From Bolinopsis microptera (taxonomy: Eukaryota > Ctenophora > Tentaculata > Lobata > Bolinopsidae), in the NCBI RefSeq assembly GCF_026151205.1, contig NC_087072.1, positions 1,757,375 through 1,821,374 on the forward strand: 64,000 bases of DNA. Direction: 5' to 3'. This document shows positions 13,401-23,552 of this stretch, in pieces. The stretch's first letter is position 1, and every line of letters starts with the position of its first letter. Both the position numbers and the translations under genes were made by a program. The notes beneath the pieces were generated by a model. The model worked only from the letters and a program-made list of their open reading frames with translations. It did no database searches and was not told where the DNA came from.

Positions 13401-16400
13401 CTGCACAATTCGAGCGCTGGCCTCAATATATGCACCTTAAGTTGTTAGCTTCCTCGTAAAAAGGACTTGCAACATATTGGTAATGGTATTACGTGCAATT
13501 TATTTCAGGTTATCCCGGTGCTGATGGGAAAGACGGAGTAAAAGGAAAAAAAGGAGACCGTGGAGGAGGAGGTGAGAAGGGAGCTCCTGGAGACCAAGGG
13601 AACACTGGAGCACAAGGAGACCTCGGATCAACTGGAACCAAGGGGTTTAAAGGATTATCAGGAGTTGTTGGAAAACAAGGAGATCAAGGTATACCGGGGG
13701 ATCAGGGAGCAAAAGGTGGACCTGGAGTGGATGGAGAAAAAGGAGACCCCGTAAGTTGAAATCCTTGGTAATATCCTGAGTACTATTCAAGGAGTTATAC
13801 AGCCAAATAAATATAATTAATTACATATTCGTAGGGAACACCCGGACATGAAGGGTCGAAAGGTGGTTCTGGAGAGTTCGGTGAAGATGGGAATATTCTT
13901 GTTGTCGTTGACCCCGAGAGTGGTGAACAGACAAAAGAGTTTATTGTCTGGGTTAACCTTATTAGCGAAGTTTTGAACTATACCAGACTCGCAGAGAAAG
14001 GGTCGCCTGGAGAGGAAGTTAGTGAAAACTGAAAATATTTAATTATTCTTTCTGCTACAGCTCTGAGATCCTCTACCGTGTTATTATTGTCCTGGAGATC
14101 AGTAACCAGAGCAGATACTGATATCTAATTTTAACCCGTATATTACAGGGACATGCTGGACCACATGGAATAAAAGGTGCACCAGGTTCACCCGGTCACC
14201 CTGGGAGTAATGGTTCATCTGGTGCTGATGTGACTGATGGTGGAGCTGATGGGTTACCAATACCTGGGAGGGATGGAGCTACGGGTCTCACTGGAGCTGA
14301 TGGGTTACCTGGGAGGGATGGAGCTTGGGGCCTCACTGGAGCTAAAGGATCCTCAGGAAGTCCTGGTAATACTGGCAACAAAGGACGCAGAGGTAAATAA
14401 AGTTGAAAGATTTAGGGTTATCTGTTGAAATTATGTAATCTCAGACACAGTTCGCTTTTAACATGATCAAATAAAGGTACGAAAGGTATGCACAGTCGAA
14501 AAAGGGGTCTAACCGGTATCCCGGGACGGAAGGGACGAGGAGGAGTTAAAGGATCTAAAGGAGCAAGGGGAAAGCAGGGGACCTGCAAGCCTCATGAGTA
14601 CGAATACAACCACCCCATCGTCAGACATTCTCATTCTGTTACTGTAAGAAATTCTAATGTCTCGGAAAATCGAGTTTCTCCTACTCCGTATCCTATTTCC
14701 AATACTTGACTCATATTTGACCCAAACTTCTTGGCTCAGTCATTTTTTCTCCAATTCTGATTGAGGAATACCGTAAATTTACTTCTAGGTCCCTGAATGT
14801 CCTAGTGGTTACAAATCTCTTTGGATTGGATACTCTCTTGTGATGTTTGAAGGGAATGGCAAGGCTTTAGCTGAAGATATCGGAGAGAGCGGTAGGTCTG
14901 AAGCTGTAGCTTTTGTGATAAGTTGCCAATTAATAAATAAATTAATTAATTAAACTGCGAGATATATCGATGCTACATAATAGCGTCTACTCATTCTCCT
15001 TCATTTCACTTCATCATCACTTCATCAATTCATCATCTCCACATAGATAACCCCGGCAACCTTCTTCAGGGTTGCCATACTCTAGAGGCAGGCAAAGCAT
15101 TCTCATGCTATCCTAGGTCCAGCCTCTTTAAAAAACAAAAAAACAACTCCACAGGGACGTGTTTAGAAGACTTCCAAATCCTGCCATTCCTACAGATCTA
15201 CTCCGACTGCGGGGAAGACGAGTGCTTGTACGGTTCCAAGAGTCCTGCTGACAAATCCTACTGGCTGTCTGTAGACCCTGACGGTCACTTTTCCCAGCCT
15301 CGCATGACAGATATTGAGGACATTAAGAACCATATTGGGAGATGTCGTGTGTGCCTCGGACAGAGGTTCACTCTCACCAGGCACTCTTTCAAGGACACTG
15401 CTCCGGATTGTCCTAAACACTTTTCAGCTCTGTGGACTGGATATTCGCATCTCATGGTTAGTTTTCATTATTTTTCTCTTTTCAAGTGGTAATGGTTCAC
15501 TGGGTAATAAAATTCACATTTGAATTTACAAGCTCTGATTTTAAAATATACTGATAATATATCGCCATCGGTATATTAAAACACTACAAATCTATTAGTA
15601 TTACACTTATTAATATTACTGGGCGCCGGGCGGCACTCAGTGACAGTCTGTCATTTCGCCATAGGATACAAGGATACAAGGATACAAGGATACAAAAGTG
15701 ATAATTATTTTATTGAATTCACAATAGTTATAATTCTGAAATAATTTAAGGTTACACAATTCTAGTTATTTACAGATGTGTAGGGATAAAATAGAAATGT
15801 TTAATATAATACTATTTTTGAGGTCCTATAGCATTATGCATTGGCCAGTATTTGAGTGGAAATCTGGGCTCTTATAGTAGGCTGTAAAATTTTCGTTCAC
15901 AGAGAGAATTGAATGGATTGCTCTTGCTGTGGCAGTAAATTTTGTAGGGTCTAGTGTTTTATCGGATAGCAAACCGGCTAGGTCAGTAATATTTTTGGGA
16001 TGGAAGTTAAATTTTTCTCTAACTGAGGAGTAGAGTAAACAGTCAGTTAGAACATGAATTTCGTCCTCAATAGGCTTAAGCCCCTTGCTGAAAAAGCAAA
16101 AAGTGCACCATCGATGTTCTCTTGGTACTAGGGGGGTTTCGTAACGGCCCCTCTCAATGTAAAGATTGTGGCAGCTAATACGAAACCTTGTTAAGCTTTT
16201 CCGAGCATCGGGGATCTTAACCACTCCTAAGTATGTTTCTGGTTCAAAATCATGTTTAATTTGATTGTAAAATTCTAATTTAGGTGAGGATGCCTTGGCA
16301 GATTTCCAGGTATCCACAAATTCTTCCCTCATGTTGTGACTGATTTGGGTAGAGAGCTTGGATTTTGAAGAGGATGAGTGGGGGAAGTTATATTTGGTGA

Positions 16401-19400
16401 GAAGATTAGAGATGTTGGTGTACCAAGGAAGGCCCAGCATAATCTGCTCGTGAAATGCAGCGGAGAGAAGTTCATTTTCAGTGCTTTCAAGGCGAGTATA
16501 GAAATCTATTGCCAGTTTGCAGGCTTCAAAGAAGAGGGGGTGGCGCCCACTTTCGCCCCAGCAGCCTATATTTGATGCTTTTGAATGGACAGACAAGGAC
16601 CACTTGATAAACTTAAGGTGGAATCTTTCATAGTGGTCTTGTGAGATGTACCTGAGAGTATGCTGGGGGTTGGCTTTGCTATCTGTTTTGGAGAGGTATC
16701 TCATGGTTTTTGAGTGAGGACATAAGATTTGGCAGCCATAGAGTAGTATCGGTTTTATTAGAGAGTCAAATAGAATGTTTAGAGAACGGTGAGAGAGGGC
16801 ATCTTTGACGATATTGCCTTTGAGGCCATAGAGAGCACGGAGAGCCTTGGCCCTCAGTTCAGTATTTGCTGCTGTAAAAGATCCATTTCTGTGGAATATA
16901 ATGCCAAGATAGCAGTATTTTTCGATGTGTTGGATGGGCTGGCCTCCCAAAATGAATGTTTCATAGGATTGTTTCTGTAAAGTCTTGTCCATAATCATTA
17001 ACACATCATTTAGTCAAGGTATCTTCCCATCATCTCTCAAAATAGCTAAAGTTATACCAATTCACAAAGGAGGCAGCAAATCCGACGCCACTAACTATCG
17101 ACCCATATCTTTGCTGTGCACCTTTTCCAAATTGTATGAAAAACTTATGCATAATAGAGTAATGGACTTCCTTGACAAGAAAGGCTCGCTCTTTGAAGGG
17201 CAATATGGCTTCCGGCCAGGCCGATCCTGTGAGCATGCTCTTTTGGATGCTCAACACACGATTCTGAATTCCCTTGCCAAAAAGGAAGTTGCTCTATTAC
17301 TCCTAGTCGACTTTAGTAAAGCTTTTGACGTTTTGTCTCATGATGTATTGATTGACAAACTCCAGCACTATGGAATCCGTGGGCAAGCTTTGCAATGGTT
17401 TAAATCCTACCTGAGCACACGTCAGCAATATGTATGTTTGAATGGTATTAAATCAGCTCTTAAACCTATTACATACGGAGTTCCACAGGGCAGTATTATG
17501 GGACCTTTGTTATTCCTAATCTACATCAATGATATGCCAAATATCAACAGTATGATAAAGTTTATACTCTACGCTGATGATGCGAACATCATAATAAAAG
17601 GCAAAAATGCAAACGATGTTATACAAAAATTCAACCAATTCTCCCACGAGTTTGTACGCTGGGTTGACTGTAATGGACTTGCACTTAATCTAAAAAAGAC
17701 CTGCTATATGCTTTTCGGTGTTAGAAATACTGATAATACTCCAAATATTCATATTGCAGACACACAATTAGAACGTAAAAGGGAAGCACGGTTCCTTGGC
17801 GTTATAATGGATGATAAACTAACATGGTCTAAGCATATAGCAGCTGTTAGATCAAAAATGATGCGGTATGTAGGAATTATGTATAAAATAAAACGTCACC
17901 TATCGATTCAAATAAGGCTACAGATATATCAAAGTTTTGTTCAATCGTATTTAAACTTCTGTTCAATTGTATGGGGGTTTGCAGCAAAAAATCACATTGA
18001 ATCACTCTTCTCACGACAAAAACAGGGTATCAGGGCAGTAATGCCAGGTCACATTAATTACTTTTACAAAGACGGTCGACTGCCAGAACACACAAAACAA
18101 TTTTTCAATAACAATGGTATACTCACGGTGCACAGTGTTATTGTAAAAAACACACTAATTCTCATGCACCGAATCAAACATTTCCGCAGCTCAGTCCCTC
18201 AACAAATCTGTATGACTATCCCAGAAAATGCACCCACTGCAAACTCAGATCACGTGACTGCAGCATCCTGGTTAGCCGAGTACAACACCACACATTTCAG
18301 ATCTTCGATGTTCTTCAAAGGACCTTTACTCTCAATTTATGCTGTAAATGCAAATGTAAGCACCCTACCCACACTTTTTTCCATAAACCTTTTTAAATCG
18401 GCTACAAAACGCATGCTCTTGAACCTGCAGAGTGAAAATGACGATGACACGTGGCCCAGTTTCTTATTACATAATATTCCAGGTCTAAGAAGGTCACAAC
18501 GTGTCTGAAAGTTACTGGACACAACGGTCATTATATCAGTTTAGTGAATTAGTTAATTAGTTAATTAGTAAATCAGTTATTAGTCATATGGTTATTATTA
18601 AGTACTATATATTATATGATATTACAAAAATAAACTATGAATATATATTTGCACACAAAAAAACCAGAACAAACTGATCACAGACTAGCGGCAACTAATA
18701 TTAATGGATAAGCCACACATCCTAAATTCCGGGTCCATATTTACACTGCCACATTCCCCACTATCACTATTTTCCTATCAGCACAAACCGTAATTAATTG
18801 ATTTCAACAATCACAAACACTACATATCCAAACTAATGGCATGGCATAGCAATATCTACGATATCCTAAATCAGTCCCTAACAAACTTAGCGCGAGTCTG
18901 AAGGGCTGTTGGAAGCACAGAGTGCTCCATATTTTGTTTTAGCAATAAACATTTTTTTTCATTTTCTTTTTTTTTAATAAATTTATTAACTGCGTGCAAA
19001 TTTGTGTTTCAAATTTGATCTATTTATGATATATATTTATGATTATGTAATAAAGTTATTAATATTATATTCGTAAACATTGGCTGGCTTACAAACCAGT
19101 CCCCAAACAAACAAAAACAAACAAACAAACAATTGAAGAAGTTTCCAGTTATTCCAAGGCATGTGATTTTGTGCAGAAGGAGGTCCCTACATACAGTATC
19201 AAAGGCCTTTCTTAGATCAACAAAGCATGCATAGAGACGAGCTTTCTTAACCTTGGTATATTTGTCAATGACTGTCTTAAGGGTAAAAACGTGGTCATTT
19301 GTTTGAGCACCCTTCGAGAACCCTAGTTGTTCTTTTGGGTCAGGGCAGTAGAGCTTTTTGAAGTGCAGGAGACGCTCAAGTAAGATGCTAGAAAACAGTT

Positions 19401-21948
19401 TACCCATACAGCTACCAACAGCTATTGCTCTGTAGTTGTCCGGGCTGAAAGGGTTGCCAGACTTGTAAATAGGAGTAATGATGCTGGTGTGCCATGGATA
19501 GTAACCGGAGACCAGTGAGTGGTTGAAGTTTTTCAGGATGGCTTTGAGACAAAGCGGAATTACGCTCTGAAGCATCTCGTTGGATATCAAGTCGTTTGAG
19601 CAACTTTTACCTTTTTTGAGATTTTTGATGGCAGAGGTCACTTCAGATTCTGACATGAGCTTATTTAGGATATCCAGATCTGGTGGTTCAGGGTAATGTT
19701 TGTGATTGTGGTGAGTGAGATCTGGCTCCTGGTCTGGTTTTTTATAAAGGGATGCAAAGAAGTCATGGAAGCTAGCTAAATCAAATTTGTCGAGTAAGGG
19801 GCTAGTGTCATGTTCTTGTTTAAGCCGTTTAAATTTTTTCCAGTCGAGTATGTGACCTTCTTCTATAGCTTCATTTAACTTCTTAAGAAAAGCTACTTTC
19901 TTACTGTTTACAAAATTGCTATGCTTGTTGCGTTGCTTAAAATATTCTAGTCTGAGGATACTGTTACAGTGCTTACTACCAAGCCGATTTGCTAGCCTAT
20001 TAAGGTTCCGCCGCGAGGAGTTGACTTGTGGGTCAAACCATTTTTTACGGGCAGAATTTTTGGGAGGCTTTTTCACTTTTAAGGCTATATCAGCAGCACT
20101 GTGGAGACATTTTATGACTGCATCGTTCAGTTCGTGATTGCCCTCCAGAGTACTGCTAAATTCATTTGTCACAATGCTTTCCAGATTGTTGATAATTTCG
20201 GGTGAGGTAAGGGCTTTTTTAAATAGTGAATGGGAGGTGTTGCTGTCCCACTTATAGCCACAAGGAAAGTTAGAAAAGTCTGGGAGCTGGAAGTTTGCGA
20301 CAAATGGTTCAAATGTAGTGAGTTTCAAGACTAATGGACAATGATCAGAGTATGATGTAAACTCTTTTACTTGGAGAGAGTTTACATGATCTCTTGCCCA
20401 TGAGGTGATTACAAAATAGTCAACCACACTGCTTCCATTGTATTTGTGACAGGTCATTTTTCCAGTGGTGTCCCCAAGGGTACGACCATTAAGAATTTTG
20501 AGTTGGTTATTGATAACCATGTCAAGGAAGTGTTGGCAGTGGGGTTCAGATATTGTAAGGTCAGAATTGTTTCTTGGTTCTTCTATGTCGTGCTCGAGTC
20601 CAATGTCGTTATAGATGTCATGGATGGCAGGTGCATTACAGGAAAGGATATAGTCTGGGAGTTTTCCAGTTCTTGCATTTGCATCGCCACACATAATAAC
20701 TTCTCCCTTTTGACGTAGTCTGATACAGATAGAGTCAAGAGCAGAGAAGGTATTAGCAGTATAATCTGGATTCTTCTTGACATAGGACGAGTATGCAGGG
20801 CTAATATAATAACATACCAAAAATAGGTCAAAATCAAGTTTAAAAAAGTTCTTGTCCAGTTTAACAACATAATGTCATCAGATTCATTACAAAGCACACT
20901 AGAGACACCTTTTCTTAGGTCATTTTCAGCAAGAATGCAGACCCCTCCTGAGCGTGAATTTTTGCGGTTGCTATTAAAAGAGAGGTATCCTTCAATCTTA
21001 ACTTGCTTCTTTGTTTCTTGAAGACAAAGAATGTTAGCTTGTTTGAGGATTGACAAAAATTCGCTATTTTCAAATTTGTTAGACCCGTCTCCTGTGCTGT
21101 CCTGGATGTTCCAGGACATCACAGCGACTTGATCTCGTGATACTTGTTTTTTCTTGAATTTTAGGGTTAATCTAACGCTCTGTAGGGGGCTGCTTTCTAC
21201 GGCATATCTTTCGTGTTTATGAACATAAAAGGCAAAGCCTGAGCCCTGAGATCCCAAAGTAATTGCACTTATTATTGAAGCCGTTGCAGATAGAGACAGA
21301 TTTAACGTAGTCTAAGTGGTCCTAATCGCATTTTCGCTTCTTATTATCAATACTGATATCATGTAATTCATGAACTCTAAGTCTAACTGTTATAACCTGG
21401 GGACCTCACGCTTTTGCGATCAAGATATAGCGGAAAGGCAGGCTGAGCGCCGCCCAGTAAAGTGTCATTGGAATCTATTTATTATGTCAAAGACAAAGTG
21501 TAGCCACATTTTGAATTCTTGCAAAATTTCCGTCAAATTAACTCTATTAATAATCTACAAATTCGTTGGAATTGTAAGTTCTGTAACCTTGAATGATATT
21601 GATTAAATAACATTAAGTATAGTAAACAAATATTCCAAATAATTTCCCTGCTTTAATCCACGTACCCACCCTCAGATCTCAACCTCTAGCTCCGGGGGCG
21701 GGACATCACTCTCCTCCTCGGGCTCCTGTCTAGAGTTCTTCCACAACCCTACCTTCCTGGAGTGCCTGGGTGCCGGATATTGTTACTACTCCATCACCCA
21801 CATTGACTACTGGCTGGCTATAGACAACAACAGCACAGTGGCTGTCCGGCCAGGTTATTACAAAGCTCTGGGGAATATTTACAAGGGTAAGGATGAGGTG
21901 ATGGAGAAGGGAATCAGTCGGTGCACTGTCTGTGGAAGGAACACTTAA
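1456..21948 (+). CDS. Type IV collagen alpha chain, 23 exons
   Basis: Basement-membrane network collagen, conceptual 1894 aa. Exons: 1456-1573, 2025-2179, 2299-2451, 6564-6704, 6941-7577, 8298-8504, 8706-8960, 9119-9352, 9814-10650, 10913-11088, 11218-11470, 11602-11763, 12006-12199, 12358-12655, 12881-12981, 13109-13358, 13509-13750, 13835-14017, 14149-14392, 14477-14643, 14789-14891, 15155-15456, 21676-21948. All junction phases match and the sum (5685 nt) is a multiple of 3. Exon 1 encodes a signal peptide and a Cys-Cys pair (residues 30-31). Gly-X-Y repeats run from about residue 40 to 1655 with short interruptions. Exon 3 has the GVDGCNGTDG motif typical of type IV chains. The C-terminal NC1 holds two C4 halves with six cysteines each. 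Weak points: the exon 7 donor (GTTTAT) and whether small extra exons exist in the large introns. Introns 3 and 22 contain retrotransposons. Confidence 0.93.
2930..5151 (+). CDS. LINE-A endonuclease/reverse transcriptase, first part
   Basis: The N-terminal APE-type endonuclease is recognisable by GTWNVLS, ITETHMPG, VVAYAPTEGA and LLLGDFNV. The distal endonuclease third, with the usual SDH motif, is missing: after GDFN the frame passes straight to a basic linker, an in-frame internal deletion. The reverse transcriptase follows, with KSPGVDGITNE, the motif-A region INFVDFKAAFDS, GTGQGD and the catalytic TDYADDM. The frame is open to the MITE at 5152. Taking out the MITE and one TA copy rejoins it to 5692-6160, giving 896 codons plus stop. 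The missing endonuclease part suggests it cannot nick its own target efficiently. Confidence 0.85.
5152..5689. mobile_element. 538-bp MITE, TA target duplication, inside LINE-A
   Basis: Flanked by TA on both sides (5150-5151, 5690-5691). The ends are inverted copies of CCTTACAAGACTTTTT. Inside, two direct copies of a GC-richer module (CATATTTTCGGACCGCC plus AAATTTCGGTCGTCG) lie near the two ends, at about 5165-5240 and 5585-5660. TA duplication fits the Tc1/mariner superfamily. There is no transposase, so it is non-autonomous. Confidence 0.82.
5692..6160 (+). CDS. LINE-A reverse transcriptase, C-terminal part after the MITE
   Basis: Continues the LINE-A frame from an IY/RAAVLT junction. Features typical of the C-terminal region of this LINE type: LLYGAEVW, RRILRIKW, LRWYGHVVRMPDSRLP and RGRPRKNW. 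The stop is followed by only about 30 bp before the target-site duplication. A longer open stretch that begins inside the MITE (5546) is an artefact of read-through. Confidence 0.85.
6336..6395 (+). repeat. Three copies of a short direct repeat
   Basis: GAGTTATGTATACATCA-type units occur three times at about 22-bp spacing in collagen intron 3, between LINE-A and exon 4. Confidence 0.7.
8548..8612. repeat. 65-bp foldback in a collagen intron
   Basis: TATAACGTGCATCG (8548-8561) is perfectly inverted at 8599-8612 around a 37-bp loop. It may be a tiny MITE remnant or an RNA hairpin within the 201-bp intron 6. Confidence 0.7.
15826..17004 (-). pseudogene. LINE-B reverse transcriptase C-terminal half
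   Basis: About 390 codons read VLMIMDKTLQ, FILGGQPIQHIEKYCYLGI, ILLYGCQIL and a C-terminal zinc-binding-like stretch with WCTFCFF and EDEIHVLTDC. It begins just after where the YADD box should be, and its 5' edge coincides with the 5' edge of LINE-C at about 16985-17004. Confidence 0.82.
16985..18508 (+). CDS. LINE-C reverse transcriptase, 5'-truncated but open
   Basis: About 507 codons of RT with all core motifs: AKVIPIHKGG, NYRPISLL, GQYGFRPGRSCEHALL, LLVDFSKAFDVL (motif A), YGVPQGSIMGPLLFLIYIND (motif B) and LYADDAN (motif C). A thumb/C-terminal region follows, ending at RRSQRV. No stop interrupts it. It has no native start codon or endonuclease because of 5' truncation. The reading is jockey/CR1-like; the clade was not determined. 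Confidence 0.88.
   Translation: MSIIINTSFSQGIFPSSLKIAKVIPIHKGGSKSDATNYRPISLLCTFSKLYEKLMHNRVMDFLDKKGSLFEGQYGFRPGRSCEHALLDAQHTILNSLAKKEVALLLLVDFSKAFDVLSHDVLIDKLQHYGIRGQALQWFKSYLSTRQQYVCLNGIKSALKPITYGVPQGSIMGPLLFLIYINDMPNINSMIKFILYADDANIIIKGKNANDVIQKFNQFSHEFVRWVDCNGLALNLKKTCYMLFGVRNTDNTPNIHIADTQLERKREARFLGVIMDDKLTWSKHIAAVRSKMMRYVGIMYKIKRHLSIQIRLQIYQSFVQSYLNFCSIVWGFAAKNHIESLFSRQKQGIRAVMPGHINYFYKDGRLPEHTKQFFNNNGILTVHSVIVKNTLILMHRIKHFRSSVPQQICMTIPENAPTANSDHVTAASWLAEYNTTHFRSSMFFKGPLLSIYAVNANVSTLPTLFSINLFKSATKRMLLNLQSENDDDTWPSFLLHNIPGLRRSQRV
16985..18980 (+). mobile_element. LINE-C, 5'-truncated non-LTR element (plus strand) inside LINE-B
   Basis: Homology starts abruptly in the RT domain at IINTSFSQGIFP, where it overlaps LINE-B by about 10-20 bp of shared sequence, so truncation and insertion probably happened together. 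The 3' end is not sharp. The non-coding tail 18509-18980 is AT-rich with TAGTTAAT runs and ends near a T-rich/AATAAA patch. Confidence 0.75.
19130..20820 (-). pseudogene. LINE-B endonuclease end and reverse transcriptase start
   Basis: Contains MCGDANARTG (catalytic D/N), SYSDHCPLVLKL (SDH motif), then the RT entry with ITPIYKSGNPF, NYRAIAVGS, QLGFSKGAQTND and FVDLRKAFDTV (motif A). Homology stops near GITGNFFNC, where CAAA-rich sequence begins. The catalytic YADD region is not present. Confidence 0.82.
20583..21257 (-). pseudogene. LINE-B endonuclease N-terminus (frameshifted)
   Basis: Reads MSWNIQDSTGDG, ILCLQETKKQ and SGGVCILAEND, the start of an APE-type endonuclease. The frame is lost near 20830 and the domain continues in another frame from 20820. 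Confidence 0.8.
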
Positions 21949-22159
21949 TGCTTAAGAGTAGTAGTGGTTACACACCATGTTTATGAACATTTGAGTGTTT
22001 GATTTAGAGGACGAGTTGTTTTGAATCATAACTGATAACAAGACTACCAGGAGCTGTTAACTGTTTTGATTTTATTATTTATTGTAATCCATATCAAAGT
22101 TCAAAATATCTGAAAACAGCAATCCTAAGAACATTATTGGTAGCTGTCTCAAAACATAA

Positions 22160-22414
22160 AAAGGTCCAAATTCAAAAGATAAAACTAAATTTTCTCAAAA
22201 AACTTCCAATCTTCCATGTAACTCTATTAAGAGCAATGGCTCTCAAATCTTCAAAATCTGAAATTGGACGTAGAGAATTTAAAATTTTCTTTCGTTTTAG
22301 GTAATTTCTTATCATGTCAAGTAAATTTAGACTAGGTTTACCAACAAGCCTACCTTTAAGATTTACGTCAGTCTGGAATTTGGTAGGGGCAGCCCAGGAG
22401 TTGCAATTATACAT
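22160..22414 (-). pseudogene. LINE reverse transcriptase C-terminal remnant
   Basis: Minus-strand reading contains YNCNSWAAP, GRLVGKPSLNLLDMI and FEDLRAIALNRVTWK, the typical end of LINE polyproteins (the GRRGRPRTNL-like and LRAIA.R..W motifs). The part between CNSWAAP and GRLVGKP is deleted. It lies about 200 bp after the collagen stop. Confidence 0.6.
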
Positions 22415-22439
22415 GATGAATTGATGATGGGCACGACTA

Positions 22440-23552
22440 GGACTTGAGCTTCGTATATTCTGAGCTTACGACTAAGTGATATTTTTGTTTTCTTCAGCCA
22501 GGTATTCTCAAATTTTCTGAGAACCTATACTAAAACATTTAAGATGGTTTTTGAAAGAAAGTCGTTTTAACTTTTAAGACAAAATGAGTTCGTTTAATTA
22601 AGAGTCGTTTGAGACGAGTTTATTTATATTAAAGAATGCTCGACTCGTTTTGTATACCACTTATGTACTATTATACTATCCCTATACTATGTATACATAG
22701 CGTGCTGGCGATATTGATGATTATTATTATCAACGATGAATTTTTCTTTTTTGCACAATTATAGATTTAGAATCTGTTGGATTATAAATGCTATGGCCCA
22801 TATAGTAAAGTATAAGTAAGACTGATATTGAGTTTTTTTCACTGCTATATCTAGGAAGCCCCTTTCCTGTAGCTGAAATTCTTTACTTTTTTACTTTTTT
22901 TATGATATTTGCAAATGTAGATTTGACTTTATTGGCAACAGCTTATGGTTTTTCAAAGTGAAGGTTTTGCAAGTGCGCACTGGATCAACAATAGAATTGG
23001 AAACTACAGTTTCAAAGATTTTAATGTTTCAAAACAGCATAAACACGTATAAATTGTAAAAAAGTTACCGAATTCCACGATCATGGATTAATGTAGTAAA
23101 AATCATCACCAAATCCTCAACCCTATAAAATTCCAGTCATACAAAATACCAAAAACAGAATTATCATAATAAAATGAAAAACAGTAAAAAATGTGAAAAA
23201 AACAAAGACTGACGGTGAAGCATGGTGCTTTCCGAACCTTTAAAAATGTCTGTCATTACAAATTGAAAGCTCTCTCAATCTAAAAAACCCGATCGGTTAC
23301 AAAACAACAATTACTATAAAAATGTATAACGCCCTTATCACGTCCAATCAAAAATTGTAACATGAATTATCTGAAGATCACAATCACATGCCTTAGAGGT
23401 CACTGTTAAGTGTTATAGCCCGAATAAAAGCAAAGAAGTGAAGGAAACAAAATCATCAACAGCCTCATCAGCTGATCACTATCGAAAAAGAATAAACTCA
23501 AAACTGTCCAACACCAATAGTTTTCAGCTGTTCCCAGGAAACAACTGTATAT
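22440..23552. other. AT-rich intergenic stretch
   Basis: Between the LINE remnant and the 3' end of the protease gene. I see no gene or clear repeat. The protease 3' UTR and poly-A site (minus strand) should lie in its upper part. Confidence 0.5.

Larger units (their letters stand above)
15661..21260 (-). mobile_element. CR1/L2-like LINE-B, minus strand, interrupted by LINE-C
   Basis: In collagen intron 22. The minus-strand order is endonuclease (21257 to about 20830), endonuclease end and RT start (20820 to about 19137), foreign plus-strand LINE-C, then RT thumb and a Cys/His-rich tail (17004 to 15826). The 3' end is a tandem array of an 8-bp unit (GTATCCTT, four copies at 15661-15694), as CR1/L2-clade elements typically have in place of poly-A. 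The RT core with the YADD box is absent, lost at the LINE-C junctions. A frameshift lies near 20830. Confidence 0.82.
14610..21948 (+). other. Collagen IV NC1 domain: two C4 repeats over the last four exons
   Basis: The NC1 starts near PIVRHSHSVT (residue about 1655). The first C4 half runs through ECPSG, GTCLEDF, YWLSVDPDG and GRCRVC. The second runs through DCPKH, GSCLEFF, LECLGAGYC, DYWLAIDNN and SRCTVC, and ends at GRNT. Each half has six cysteines, as expected for the disulphide pattern that lets NC1 trimers drive chain assembly. The 6.2-kb intron inside the second half is filled with retrotransposons. A Met lies near the Met93 position (QPRMTDI), but the stretch matching the Lys211 site of other animals reads AVRPGYY, with Arg rather than Lys. 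Confidence 0.9.

Noticed and set aside
7345-13406. Pro-rich minus-strand frames opposite the collagen exons
   Set aside because: Antisense of Gly-X-Y codons; no splice structure of their own.
15030-15150. Possible SINE before NC1 exon 22 (A-rich tail AAAAAACAAAAAAACAAC)
   Set aside because: No A/B-box promoter or flanking duplication that I could see; ordinary intron sequence is as likely.
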